DNA from: Arabidopsis thaliana
Lineage: Eukaryota; Streptophyta; Magnoliopsida; Brassicales; Brassicaceae
NCBI RefSeq assembly: GCF_000001735.4
Contig: NC_003076.8
Span: 1,984,001 to 2,048,000, forward strand
DNA length: 64,000 nucleotides
Direction: 5' to 3'
Below, in pieces: positions 1 through 11,037 of this stretch. The notes under the pieces were generated by a model. The model was not told the origin of the DNA and did not search any database. It was given only the letters and a program-made list of their open reading frames with translations. The number at the start of each line of letters is the position of its first letter. Positions within the stretch are counted from its first letter, which is position 1. The position numbers and the translations under genes were made by a program.

Positions 1-730
1 TCATAAAAGGAATGCATGACCCAAATGTAGGAATAAGAATTTATGGGGCATGCATATCTAGTTTTCTATATAAACCAATATACATATCATAAAAATAATT
101 AAAAGGAAATATCTTAATTACTGTATTTAAGAAGTAAAAGAAAAGAAATCTTGGTGTATTTTTTAAGAAATAAAAGGAAAGATATCATTTTATTTTCTTT
201 GACAGCTCATCAGGTTATTTTCTCAAAAGGGCAGATGATAAAGTTAGGATAAGTGTCAAAGAATACTTATGTTAAATTTAGAAGGAATGATATCATATAT
301 AGGATATTTTCCTCAAATTGATGAGTGTTGAAATGAGGTTCATTTGATGGGCCGATTTAATCCGACCTAAGTAACTACCCAATTGAGTTGGGTATGTAGC
401 TATGATGGGCCGATTCAAATATGGCTCAGAGGCACTAGCACTAGTAGTAGCATAGTTGTTGTAGAAAAATAGGGCTTAAAATGGGCCTTCATTAATGAGC
501 TTATTATGTCGGTCCATCTGAAAGGAGTTTTTTTTTTTTTTTTTTTGTGTTTCAACTTTTTTCTCAGAATGTTGTCAACCAATCAGAGTATTCAAACGGT
601 AGAAGCCATACTCATAACAGAGTAAAATATATTGTTTGGCTAAAGAAACATCGGTGAACACTCAAATTTAATCAGAAGGGAACAAAAAACAAACTTGACG
701 ACAAAGCAGTACTAGTAGTACTGTTACTTG
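1..730. other. Intergenic, upstream of NF-YA10
   Basis: No gene is seen. The stretch is AT-rich, with a run of T around 529-546. Three TGGGCC (site II-like) motifs lie at 348-353, 406-411 and 482-487. The first two sit inside an imperfect direct repeat reading gatgggccgatt, with a short palindrome (tacccaa, 5-base loop, ttgggta) between them. It is probably promoter sequence for the downstream gene or for a gene left of the window. Confidence 0.5.
348..487. promoter_or_regulatory. Cluster of three TGGGCC (site II-like) elements
   Basis: TGGGCC occurs at 348-353, 406-411 and 482-487. Such motifs are typical TCP-bound site II elements of housekeeping and growth-linked plant promoters. The cluster lies about 950 bp upstream of the NF-YA10 start codon, so the gene it serves is uncertain. 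Confidence 0.35.
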
Positions 731-1438
731 ATGGAGATGATTATGAATGAAGTGGGATCATTGCAGCTTGTGGAGAGAGCACGTCAAGCCAACGCTACAG
801 TTAACTAGAGCAATAATTCTGTCTCTTTTATTTTTATGTCACCTACTACTACTAAAGAAAACATTTTCTAATAAATATTATAAAACAAAAAATACTCGCA
901 TGAAAGTTGAAGGTGATTGGTTGATGAAGCTATTGTTGTTTCCATTACACTTGTTCACTCATCTCTTTCTCTCTCCTTCTCTCTGCGGATCTTTGTTTCT
1001 AATTTGGAACCGACATAGCTCCCAACTAATAGGAATCTCAAGCTTCTCACTCTCTCTTGTGTAAGTTTCTTCTACTTATGTTTTCTTTACTCCATTTTGG
1101 ATTCTTCTTCTCTTTATTGTGTCCTCGAGTATCTATTGTGGATCTTGTCTAGCATTTTTCACATTAATGTTTCGTTTGACGATTTGATTTTTGGGTCTAC
1201 TTTTATAGTTTCTCCCAAATTTTCTTTCTTTAGACAACAAAGTCTGTTTCTTGACTGTGAACTTGAGATGGGTTCGTGTGCTTTGCTTTTAAAACTAAAG
1301 TCTAAAAATTCTTTCCTTGTTAAGAGTTTTTACACAACTAAGAGAAGTCTTTTAGTTGTTGACTTTTTTTTTTAGCTTGTTCAACAGATATTTTGTGGCT
1401 CTCTTTCAGTTTTCCATTGGACTTTTGGAACATAAGCT

Positions 1439-2591
1439 ATGCAAACTGAGGAGCTTTTGTCGCCACCACAGACTCCTTGGTGGAATGCTTTTGGATCTCA
1501 GCCGTTGACTACAGAGAGCCTTTCCGGCGAAGCTTCTGATTCATTCACCGGAGTTAAGGCAGTTACTACGGAGGCAGAACAAGGTGTGGTGGATAAACAA
1601 ACTTCTACAACTCTCTTCACTTTCTCACCTGGTAAACTCTCTCAACTTTCATATGTAATGGGAGCTTTCGGATTGTTCTTACTGAATTCTCTAAGTGGGT
1701 ATCAATTAGCCTTGAAAGAAGACATTACCTCTCTGTTTCTTGCACATTACAGAGTGAATGCAAATGTTTGAAGGTGATTTTATTTATGCTGTCATTGATT
1801 TAGGTGGTGAAAAGAGTTCAAGAGATGTGCCAAAGCCTCATGTTGCTTTCGCGATGCAATCAGCTTGCTTCGAGTTTGGATTTGCTCAGCCAATGGTAGA
1901 GTTCTCTTGCAGTGGAACATCACAAAGAAAAACTTTCATTTCCCTTTAATTGTTTTCTTGAGTATTTGCTGTGTTTTGTTTTCATTGTAGATGTACACAA
2001 AGCATCCTCATGTTGAACAATACTATGGAGTTGTTTCAGCATACGGATCTCAGAGGTCTTCGGGCCGAGTAATGATTCCACTGAAGATGGAGACAGAAGA
2101 AGATGGTACCATCTATGTGAACTCAAAGCAGTACCATGGAATTATCAGGCGACGCCAGTCCCGAGCAAAGGCTGAAAAACTGAGTAGATGCCGTAAGGTA
2201 ACTTATTGAAACTATCTGATCATTTTTTCAGTTATGCATTCAAAAAATGTTGCCTTATGTTATGATGTTTCAGCCATATATGCATCACTCACGCCATCTC
2301 CATGCTATGCGCCGTCCTAGAGGATCTGGCGGGCGTTTCTTGAACACCAAGACAGCTGATGCGGCTAAGCAGTCTAAGCCGAGTAATTCTCAGAGTTCTG
2401 AAGTCTTTCATCCGGAAAATGAGACCATAAACTCATCGAGGGAAGCAAATGAGTCAAATCTCTCGGATTCTGCAGTTACAAGTATGGATTACTTTCTAAG
2501 TTCGTCGGCTTATTCTCCTGGTGGCATGGTCATGCCTATCAAGTGGAATGCAGCAGCAATGGATATTGGCTGCTGCAAACTTAATATATGA
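1439..2591 (+). CDS. NF-YA10: NF-YA (HAP2/CBF-B) CCAAT-box transcription factor subunit
   Basis: Coding exons at 1439-1631, 1804-1895, 1991-2197 and 2274-2591 join in frame to 269 aa, the length I recall for NF-YA10 (At5g06510). A further intron, 1061-1409, lies in the 5' leader (gtaagt donor, tttcag acceptor). The conserved core begins with [20 protein letters not shown], the NF-YB/NF-YC-binding helix, and continues with [17 protein letters not shown], the CCAAT-contacting segment. The intron at 2198-2273 falls between the two, as is usual in the family. The protein is nuclear and forms a trimer with NF-YB/NF-YC. Post-transcriptional control by miR169 is expected from a matching 3' UTR site at 2749-2769. 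The leader holds upstream ATGs. Family assignment is certain; the paralogue number rests on memory of length and locus order. Confidence 0.95.
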
Positions 2592-2601
2592 TCAGCAGAT
2601 A

Positions 2602-2646
2602 GGGGACAAGACATGATTTGGTTCACCAGTCTTTTGTCTTGTCCCT
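2602..2646 (+). other. 3' UTR hairpin 1 of NF-YA10
   Basis: The arms gggacaagaca (2603-2613) and tgtcttgtccc (2635-2645) are perfectly complementary over 11 bp, plus a G-U pair (2602/2646). They enclose a 21-nt loop and start about 11 nt after the stop codon. Structure in RNA is inferred, not shown. Confidence 0.6.
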
Positions 2647-2653
2647 TATCTTT

Positions 2654-2744
2654 CAGCCAAACGGAAAGAGAACTTGTGTCTTGGAAAAAAGACATTGAGT
2701 TTCCTTGGTTTATAAGATTGGTCCTTTTACCATCCGTTTGGCTG
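2654..2744 (+). other. 3' UTR hairpin 2 of NF-YA10, left arm resembles the miR169 5' end
   Basis: The arms cagccaaacgga (2654-2665) and tccgtttggctg (2733-2744) are perfectly complementary over 12 bp around a 67-nt loop. The left arm begins CAGCCAA, the same seven bases that begin miR169. The right arm ends five bases before the miR169 target. Confidence 0.6.
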
Positions 2745-2748
2745 TAAA

Positions 2749-2769
2749 CAGGCAAATCATCTTTGGCTC
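2749..2769 (+). promoter_or_regulatory. miR169 target site in the NF-YA10 3' UTR
   Basis: The stretch ggcaaatcatctttggct pairs with miR169 (CAGCCAAGGAUGACUUGCCG family, from memory). The seed complement TTGGCT is intact. I count mismatches at site positions 2, 8 and 21 and one G-U at position 14. A miR169 site in this 3' UTR position is a known feature of most Arabidopsis NF-YA genes. Confidence 0.85.
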
Positions 2770-3249
2770 ATGCTTCATCAAGTTCTTATCTTCGTCTGTT
2801 TTCTTCTACGCATCTTCATAAGATCTCTGAACTAGTGAATAACATTTCCTAGCATCATGTTTCAACTAGTGTGTGTTGTAAGAAACTCTGCCTTATTTCC
2901 AGATGATGTATTGTGTGTAACGTGTTTATGAAACAAACGTAAGACTTTCAAGTTAATGTGGTTTTTATGTAACAAAGTTAAAAGACTTTATTTCCATTGT
3001 CTATTCTCATCCTGATACTGTGTAAGAAGAAGCTTGTGGTTTATGTAACAAAGTAAAAGCCAAACTTCAATAAAAAAAAAGAGCTAAAGCACATATTAAA
3101 CAGATGTTTAAGATTAGAGAGACAAAAACTTGCCTCAGAACTAGCTGCCAATCCAGAACAAACTTAAAGTCAATTTAAAGATTAGTATTAAAGAGAAGTT
3201 TGAAAACCATTTCCCTGCATTCTCCCACCATGCACCTTCTGTTTCTCTT
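2770..3249. other. Convergent 3' ends of NF-YA10 and the SURP-protein gene
   Basis: No coding sequence is seen. This is 3' UTR of NF-YA10 from the left and of the minus-strand SURP gene from the right, with AATAAA-like and A-rich tracts around 3070. The sequence tttatgtaacaaagt is repeated at about 2964 and 3041. Confidence 0.5.
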
Positions 3250-5372
3250 CTATTTGTTTGCTGGAATTTGGATCCCCCCAGCTGTTTTATCCTTCAAACT
3301 TGCCACGTTGTCCGGTAACGACTGCCCTGTGAAGTCAATGACTTGCCATTCATCATCGATGGTAGAGGAATCCTGAAAATGTATGACTGCCATGATTAGA
3401 TACAAGTCAAGTTGAGAAACAAAAGACTCTAAGAATCAGAACATTAAACAATTACCGGATGTTGATCAGCAAGAACAGGTGATGACTCGTTTTTTAGAGG
3501 CAGTGGTAGTGGAGGAGACGTTTCAGGCGTATGTGGTGGTTGCATTTGTGTTGAAAGGTGTTGAGGTTGTGGGACGTTAGCAGAATAGTCTGCATCCTCC
3601 AAACGAGCAAAACAGTCAAGCAAATCAATCATATCAATATCCACTCCCTCCTCTCGCTTTTCCAATTGAAGACAACTGAGAAAACCATCAACAACGGTCG
3701 CCGTACAATCATCACTCTTGCTCAGCATTTTGGAAGGCATTAAAACCCTTGAATACGCAATAACAAGCCCATTGTAAAAACTGAACCTGCTATTATTAGT
3801 TGACTCCAAAAACTTAAACTGAGGGTTCCCAACCACTCTCTTCCTCAAACCCTGCACAAAATTCATCCCGTACCGCGCCATAAACTGTGCTGTGAGCTTA
3901 ATAATACCAAGCTCCTTGAGTGTGATCTCCTTTTCAGGGAATTCAAATCCAAAACCGAAAGATCTCAGAACATTAGGTTGGATATCGTGAGCTCTATCTT
4001 GATTCTGAGCACGGTATTCTGCAAGCTTGAGCTGATAAAATGCGTGATAAGGGTCAGTGCTCCACACAAATCTGTGTCTTGCATCATTCATACTAAGTTC
4101 CATCATCTTTCTTTCAATCTCCAACCCATTTTTGGAAACAATAAGTGCAGTGTTCTCGACACAACTTCTGATTTCTGGAGGTGGCTCAATAGGTGCCACA
4201 CTCGCAGGAGCTTTATTTGAATTGCTTTGACCCGATTGCAAATCATTCTGTGGCCTAGGAGGTGACATCATCCTCACTGGAGGAGAACATGAAGGTTGAG
4301 GAACTTGAAGTTGAGTAAACTGAGATCCCAGTTGAGGCATAATTAGCGGTGGTACTGTTGGCATCATTGGATGGTATTGTTCAGGTCGTGGTTGCAACAC
4401 GCCACCGTCCACGTTAGCAAAAAACTCTAAAGCATGCAAATCAGTCAAAGCCATCTCCACTGCATCTTTCTTTTCAACAACTTGATCAAGAAGCTTGAGA
4501 AAACCAACAACAACTTCCCCCAAACCAGCACCATTCTTTCTGGAACGCCTTAACACTCTCGAATACCCATCAACAAGCCGCAAGTAAAAAGAGCACTTGC
4601 TATCAGTTGACTTAAAAAAGTCAAATTTAGGGCTTATAAACACTCTCTTCATCAATTCTGTCCGAAAAAGGGTCCCATAAACTGCCACAAACTGTGCTGT
4701 GAGCTTAATAGTATCAAGCTCATTGCGCGTGAACGTTACCCCTCTAGTAAGGAATGCAAACTTGACAGGAGCCGGAGCTCGTAAATCATTAATGGACATG
4801 TTAGCAAAGTATTCATAAGCATGCAAATCAGTCATAGCCATCTCCACGTCATCCTCATCCTTTACAGGCACTTGAGCAATAAGCTTGGAGAAACCATCAA
4901 AAACTTCACTCTTCGTCTTCAGCTTTTGGGAAGGCATTAACACACCCTGATACCCGAGAATAATCCGCGTGTAAAAACTGTTCCTACTGTCAGTTGGTTT
5001 CAAAAACTCAAACAGAGGACTCTCAACAACTCTCGTCGTCAGTTCCCTCTGAAAATACTTCCCATAAACAGCCACAAACTGCGCTGTGAGCTTGATAAGC
5101 TCAAGCTCCTTTCGCGTGAAAGTGATCCCTAGAGGAAGGTGTGAGAAGTTGACAGGTGGAGCCAGCAGAGGCATATCCAAGGATGGAGGCCAAAGATAGT
5201 CTTGTGCATCATGAGTAGCTGGAGTGTCAGGACTTAAGCTCCTGAATCTTGAATCATTCACAATTTTGGCCAAGTTCCTTATATTAACAAGACGCGTGCT
5301 TTCTGAATCCGCCCCAACTTGATTTGAATTGTTTTGCCTCGATCGCAAATCCTTGTGCATCGAAGTGTACAT
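3250..5372 (-). CDS. SURP/SWAP-domain protein with four SURP modules
   Basis: Two coding exons, 5372-3456 and 3372-3250, join at CCG|GAT to give 679 aa, the length I recall for At5g06520. Three modules at about residues 90-148, 219-277 and 487-547 share ELxxIKLTAQF and resemble the second SURP domain of the U2 snRNP protein SF3A1. A fourth, at about 401-455 (PPPEIRSCVENTALIVSKNG and DPYHAFYQLK), resembles its first SURP. Pro-rich linkers lie at 325-400 and 596-630. The C-terminal ubiquitin-like domain of SF3A1 is absent. A role in RNA processing is inferred from the domain only. A 5' UTR intron spans 5382-5502, and a TATA box lies at 5593-5600 (minus). The order of modules is unusual (see findings). 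Confidence 0.9.
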
Positions 5373-5592
5373 ATTTTTTTTCTACAACCAGAGAAACATT
5401 AAAAATCAGATTCAGAGAGAAGGGACAACTACTGAGTGAGAGAGAGAGAGAGATTAGGAAAAACATATAAGAGGAATCGGAGAGAGATTAGAAACACCGT
5501 ACCTCAGCCTGTGACTTGGAGACCTAAAGCTTGGAAACGAAGGAAGCGACGAAGAAGAAATCAACTGTGAGCCCTAGCCCCTAGGCTACCAC

Positions 5593-5632
5593 TATTTATA
5601 ACCAAACTCCTTTGGTGGTTTTCTAATGGGCC
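5593..5632 (-). promoter_or_regulatory. Promoter of the SURP gene: TATA box and site II element
   Basis: Read on the minus strand, TATAAATA lies at 5600-5593. The site II-type hexamer TGGGCC (plus-strand reading) lies 27 bp further upstream at 5627-5632. The TATA spacing predicts a start near 5565, upstream of the 5' UTR intron at 5382-5502. Confidence 0.55.
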
Positions 5633-6059
5633 TTGATTGGGCTTATAATTGCGGTTCATAATAAATAATTTTATTATAATTTCTACGATTTAATCAATCA
5701 CAACAACCCCAGTTACTCGGAAGTCAGAACTAAAACCGGAACAGCTATACTAAGAATAATTGGATTGGAATTTAAGAAGATCAGATCCAGCCACAAGGTT
5801 CTTCTTGTTAATAAACTTTAACCAATTTTAGATTCGAACTACAATTACAAACTTGAACATATATATTTATCTCCAATCAAGACATCTATCACCATCCAAT
5901 CATTATCAAACTCACAACACCTTTGTAATTAAGCAAGAATAATCTTAGGACCAATCTCTTAATCATTGTCAAGGATTGGTCGTGTCAAGATCATCAAGAT
6001 CTGATGCACTCTTTTTATGCTTCTTCTATGTTATTTGATTTCTTCGTGTGGAAAATGGG
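5633..6059. other. Intergenic, 3' end of ABCG22
   Basis: No gene is seen. The right part is 3' UTR of the minus-strand ABC transporter; the rest is AT-rich spacer. Confidence 0.5.
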
Positions 6060-9000
6060 TTATGTTACGATCTTCATTTGCCTTAGAGACAGATACGCGA
6101 GGAGGCGATAACCGAATATCATGACAACGAGTGCGGCTACTTCAGTTAGTCCGTTGTCTATTCTCATCCCGTTGATGGACACAGCGAAGTCCTGATATTG
6201 TACTTTAAGAAGAAGCTTGTAGGTGTGGTAATTGAAAGATAGATAACGTATCCACGATATGAAAACCGGCACTTTCTGTGTAGACACAGAAAAGGAAATC
6301 AGTAAAACAGGGGAAATCAAGAAACAGGGGAAGTTAAAAACAGAGGAAATCAAGAAACAGAGGACTTGCCTTGACGAAGAATCCTCCGGCGAGCATGAAT
6401 GTCATGACAGTTACTGAAGCCAAAGTCGTAGCCTTCTTTAAATCCATTAAAATGGCACCAATTGCAAGTCCGAGTCCCTAGCAAAAAGAATCAAAATCAG
6501 CATTTTGATTATACTTTTTCTCGTTGATTAGGGTTTTTAATAATTTTAATCTGAATATACCTGAGCTGCGATGATGCAAAGGAAAACTGTGAGCATGCTC
6601 AAGAAGAAGGGATATGGGCTGATCCGAAGACCTGTCATGAAATAGACGACAAGAAGGAAGAGAGAAGGTAGAATAAAGTCGAGAGGGAGATCACTCGTGG
6701 TTCGAGCTAGGAAATATGCGCTTAATCTGTACATATCCGCTGCTCTCTCCTTATTTAACATCGCTCGCTCTTGCGGAAACGCAAAGATCGCTGTGAAAAC
6801 AGGGAAGAATCCCCAAAAAACTGCTATGAAGAAGAGCAAACCAGCCTGCAACAAAGAAGCATAAGAATGTAGAGAATGATATTAGTATAGTGTGCATAAA
6901 AAAAAAGTATATTTCAAAACCAAATGATAACATACCTGATCTTGTAGTCCCATTGGAGTCCTAATGTCCGACTGCCACCAGAGAAGACCTAAAATGACAG
7001 CTGTGGAAAGAACTTGCGTAACACGCAACCAACTGAAGTATTCGTGTCGCCGTTCTTTGAGTCCTCTGCAGAATAGTATGCAATATTGCTCCCACCAGCA
7101 CGTTCCCCATTGGCGCTTTAGACGCGTACTTTTGGCCTTAGCTTCTTCATCGAGTGGCACAGGATCCAATAGTTTCTTCTTCTCCTGTTCTGCAACCCTA
7201 GTCTCGTAGGCCTCCACTAGATACTGCTTACAGTTTTTCCGATATATATATCAGAACTCAATTTGGTTTTAGGTAATACTGATTTACTAGAAATGTTGTT
7301 GCTTCTATAATTACCTCATGAACAGCAGCAGGAGATGGCTTGCCAGTTTGAGTTTCTCTACCTGAATTGCCAACTTGAACTCTATCATCTAACTCAGAAG
7401 GTACAGAGATATCGTTGATGTTACCGTTGGCAAGATCGAGCAAGAACTCTGCAGGATTCATGGCGATAAGAGGAGAGCATCCAATGGAAGAGAAGTAATC
7501 TAAAGCTTCTGATGATTTTCCAAAGTAGAGAAGACTTCCTCTTCCTAGTAGAATCAGCTTGTCAAACCTATGGAAGAGCCTACTCGAGGGCTGATGTATC
7601 GTTGTGATCACGGTTTTCCCCGCCTGTTCCGAACATATTTTCGTCAAAGTTCAGAAAACAATCAAAGCAAAGATAGTAATTGTCTGAACAAACAAACAAA
7701 CCTCGGCGATGTCATGGAGCATCAGAATGGTTCTAAGAGCAGTGGTGGAATCTAAACCAGAGGTTGGTTCATCAAGAAGTAATAGAGAAGGATTAATGAT
7801 GATCTCGTTTCCAATAGAAACTCTTTTCCTCTCTCCACCTGATACACCACGCACGAATGCTCCACCAATCATAGTGTCTTGGCATCTGCAACCATCCAAG
7901 TTATTAAAATAAAAACCACATTTAGTTTGTTAATGTTTGGAACCTCTATACGAGCCAGCATACCTCTCTAAACCCAACTCTTGGATAACGTCTAAAGCTC
8001 GTTGCTTCTTCTGCTCTCTCGTAAGAGTCTTGGGTAAGCGCAGACGAGCAGCATAGGTTAGCGTTTCTTTCACGGTAAGATGAGGAAACAGAACATCATC
8101 TTGAGTCACAAACCCAATCCTGCCACCAAACCAAGAACCAATTGTTAAATCTTATATGTATTCATTCATATAAGAAAATGTGAGTTTAAGAGCCAAAAAC
8201 ACTGACTTGCTTTTCAAGTATTTAGAGTAAGGCTTGTCGTTGTAAGTAACAGAGCCTCCAGTAGAGGATTGAGAGATTCGACCAGCAAGTAAGCTAAGAA
8301 GAGTTGTTTTGCCACTCCCTGAGGGTCCCATGAGAGCAAGAACTTCACCAGGATTCACACTCCCACTTATCCCAGTTAATATCTCTTTCTCCACAGATGA
8401 AGTCAATTTCTTGATCACCACTTTGTATGTAACATCCCTGAACTGCATCAATTTCACAAAAACCACTACTAAGTCTTGAGATTATATATACATAACTCAT
8501 GAAAATGAAACCTATTTAAAAAAATAAAAAGATCGTATTACACATTTTCGCTTCTTTTCCCCCCTTAATTAGTCTAATCTTAACTATGGATATCTTAAGT
8601 CTTGTACATAAATTTCATGTAAGATGAGATTATGTACAAGACCTGAAGCTGATGAAAAGTAGATACACAGAGATAGAGACAAATGTGTGATATTCTTTTG
8701 ATCTCCTCTCAGTGCCTGTGCAAACAGAGAAGATCAGTACCAAAGAGATCATTCCCATACACGAAAACCACTAGCTACTTACTATACTTCAGTCCAATTT
8801 CTAACATTTCTTTTGCTCTTTTATTGTTTTGGTTTGATATAATTATTTACCTTGAGAAAGATGGGCAATGTTGGTTCTGCTTGAAACTTAGGCTTCTTCT
8901 TTCCCGCTTCAATATCTTCGGCTGAAACAGTTACGTTACACTGTTGATTCATCGTTACTTAATAAACCAAAAGAAGTCGGTGACTCAGTGAATGAATCTT

Positions 9001-10605
9001 TAAGTGGGTGATTTTTAACACCTAAACACTATGGTAAGTGAGCTTATGTTATACGATGTATAAACTATAAGTTGGCCAATCTTTGTCAGCCAGCTAAACG
9101 CTTTTACGTAAGATTTGGACTTTGAGGTACACTATTGACAGATTACAACAGACCAAACACTAAAAACTCCAAAAATGGGACCCATTATTGACTAATTAGT
9201 AGAGATATATTTGACTTCTTCTCACCTATTTTTATACCTACTTTAGTCATAAAAAGCTGTTAAAATGTTGGTGAATCAATCACTACGTGACGTTACAAAT
9301 CACTAGTTTTTATTTTGTTGCTTTTTATTGAAAGATTCTACCTACATAAGTATATATGCACAAACACTAAGTGAAGGCGAAATGAATCATGAAGACTTGC
9401 TACTGTGATGGACTGATGGTTATCAAATAAACAAAGAGAACAATTACGAACGAGTTTATGAATTATGACAAACTAGTGGTGAATTATTGACTTTTTATAA
9501 CAAATGCTCAGATTGACAAAATACCAACATATATATAATTTATAAGTAAAAAAAACAAAGTACTATTTAAGTGGTAGGCATGCATCTTTGACAAAATTAA
9601 TTAGTATTTCTTTAAGCAAATTAATGTCATAACTTTTGTTAATGTACGATCTCTTTTAAAAACAGTATCGGGCATTTGATAGCACTTTCCTTATCTTTTC
9701 ATCATATAAGATTTAAAGAATAGTTTGCACTCGAATAAATATTAAATTACAATAATCATTTCGAACAACTGGGATTGACAAAAATCCATATTTTATACAA
9801 CAAGTATCGTATGTATAATTGCAAGCACCACTGAATAAGCCATTGAAAAGTGAAAAGAAAATAAAAAACAACAAAAAGAAAGTGAATTTAAAAGAAAAAA
9901 AGTGAAAAGAAAATAAGTGGTGGGAGTTTCAGTTGCACGAGAAAGAGAACACGTGGAACAAATTAGAAGGCCAATTGTTTTGGTCTCTATTAAATAAAGT
10001 AATTTATCCAAACTCTCTCATGCAAAAAAGCAAAGCAACGCACACCAATCATGTATCCGTTGTTATCATTATTATTGTATCATTTAATTGCATGTCTTAA
10101 TGACCATACTACCCTCTCAGTATGGGAACATAGTAACTCAAATGACCAAACTACCCTTGGACTAAAACTAGTGACTAGTGAGATAAAGTTCGCACGACTT
10201 ACGTATCATCTCGTCGTCGCTGAACGGTTTAGAGTCGGAGATTTCCTCCGGCGGCATAGCAAACCCGGTGAAGGAAAATGAAAGACCGAGCGATGCGCTA
10301 GACGCACGGCTCAAAGCTGCGCCGCTACTCACTTCCTCTAGCTCGAGCTTAAGCTGAGCGCTCCTAGACTTCCTTATGTGTGTTCCGGCGCCGCTACTCC
10401 TCCCCGGAGACATCCCCATCAACCTCCGGCTTGATTTCCTCGACAACGTTCCTCCTCCTCCAACGGCTGCTGGAGCCGTCGCAGGCACACCATTAGCGTC
10501 CATGGAGCCGTGAGGTGACCTTATGTCTGCTGCAACCGTCTCATATAGCTGCTCCGATCGTGTTCGAGCTAAACCGGAGGCCAAAGGTGGCTTCTCCATT
10601 GACAT
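6060..10605 (-). CDS. ABCG22: Half-size ABCG (WBC) transporter
   Basis: Ten coding exons (10605-10203, 8921-8851, 8442-8207, 8119-7964, 7885-7702, 7623-7315, 7223-6936, 6845-6561, 6477-6370, 6275-6060) total 2256 nt, or 751 aa, exactly the length I recall for ABCG22 (At5g06530). The order is nucleotide-binding domain then membrane domain, as in all ABCGs. Walker A GPSGSGKT is at 197-204, signature VSGGERKR at 303-310, Walker B LLLLDEP at 323-329 and the H-loop His at about 360. Six hydrophobic segments follow from about residue 490. The 135-residue N-terminal extension is rich in Ser/Arg. ABCG22 is linked in the literature to stomatal control; its substrate is not evident here. I chose the start at 10605, not the in-frame ATG at 10653, because a 5' UTR intron (10623-10814) with tcgacag acceptor removes the latter. 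The last intron is GC-AG (6369-6276). Confidence 0.95.
8922..10202 (-). other. Long first coding intron of ABCG22
   Basis: This 1281-nt GT-AG intron has donor gtaagt at 10202 and acceptor tttcag at 8922. It is AT-rich with several TTGAC cores (W-box-like, e.g. near 9486). Small ORFs inside look random. I see no independent gene. Confidence 0.7.
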
Positions 10606-10935
10606 TTTGACCTTTTCAAAAACTGTCGACCAAAAATCATAATCTTTAGCCAAAATTTATAACCAATATATACGTTCGAGATCATATATAGAACTTATAT
10701 GTATGTATATATGGAACATAAACAAATGAACAGACATAAAATAGAAAAGAAAAAAAAACAGGAATGACTATAAGAAGATGGGTATGATTTTTTCTTAGGA
10801 TATAGAATCGATACCTTTGGGGAACTAAAAGATAAAAAGTGTTTCCACTGTTTGAAAGAGGTTTGTTTTTATGGAAGAGACGATGTTAAAGCTTGAAACT
10901 TGTGACACCCTTTCTAAGCTGCTTCATCAACCTTC

Positions 10936-10943
10936 TTTATATA
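10936..10943 (-). promoter_or_regulatory. TATA box of ABCG22
   Basis: The minus strand reads CTATATAAAG with TATATAAA at 10943-10936. It is well placed ahead of the non-coding first exon, which ends at the donor (10815|10814). Confidence 0.6.
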
Positions 10944-11013
10944 GTAGCATTTATGAGTGCCTCAACTCCATTTACGATAATATCCTTATGATCAACTTTT
11001 CATACATCTATAT

Positions 11014-11037
11014 ATATTATAATATATATATATATAT
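11014..11037. repeat. TA-rich simple repeat
   Basis: This is a near-perfect run of alternating TA just upstream of ABCG22, followed by an oligo-T tract. Confidence 0.7.

Noticed and set aside
9793..10011. Frame inside the first coding intron of ABCG22
   Set aside because: It overlaps a clearly intronic stretch bounded by sites that keep the ABCG22 frame; composition is AT-driven.
10606..10653. Extra 16-residue N-terminus of ABCG22
   Set aside because: A good acceptor (10623) and donor (10814) define a leader intron that removes the upstream ATG; the shorter start gives the expected 751 aa.
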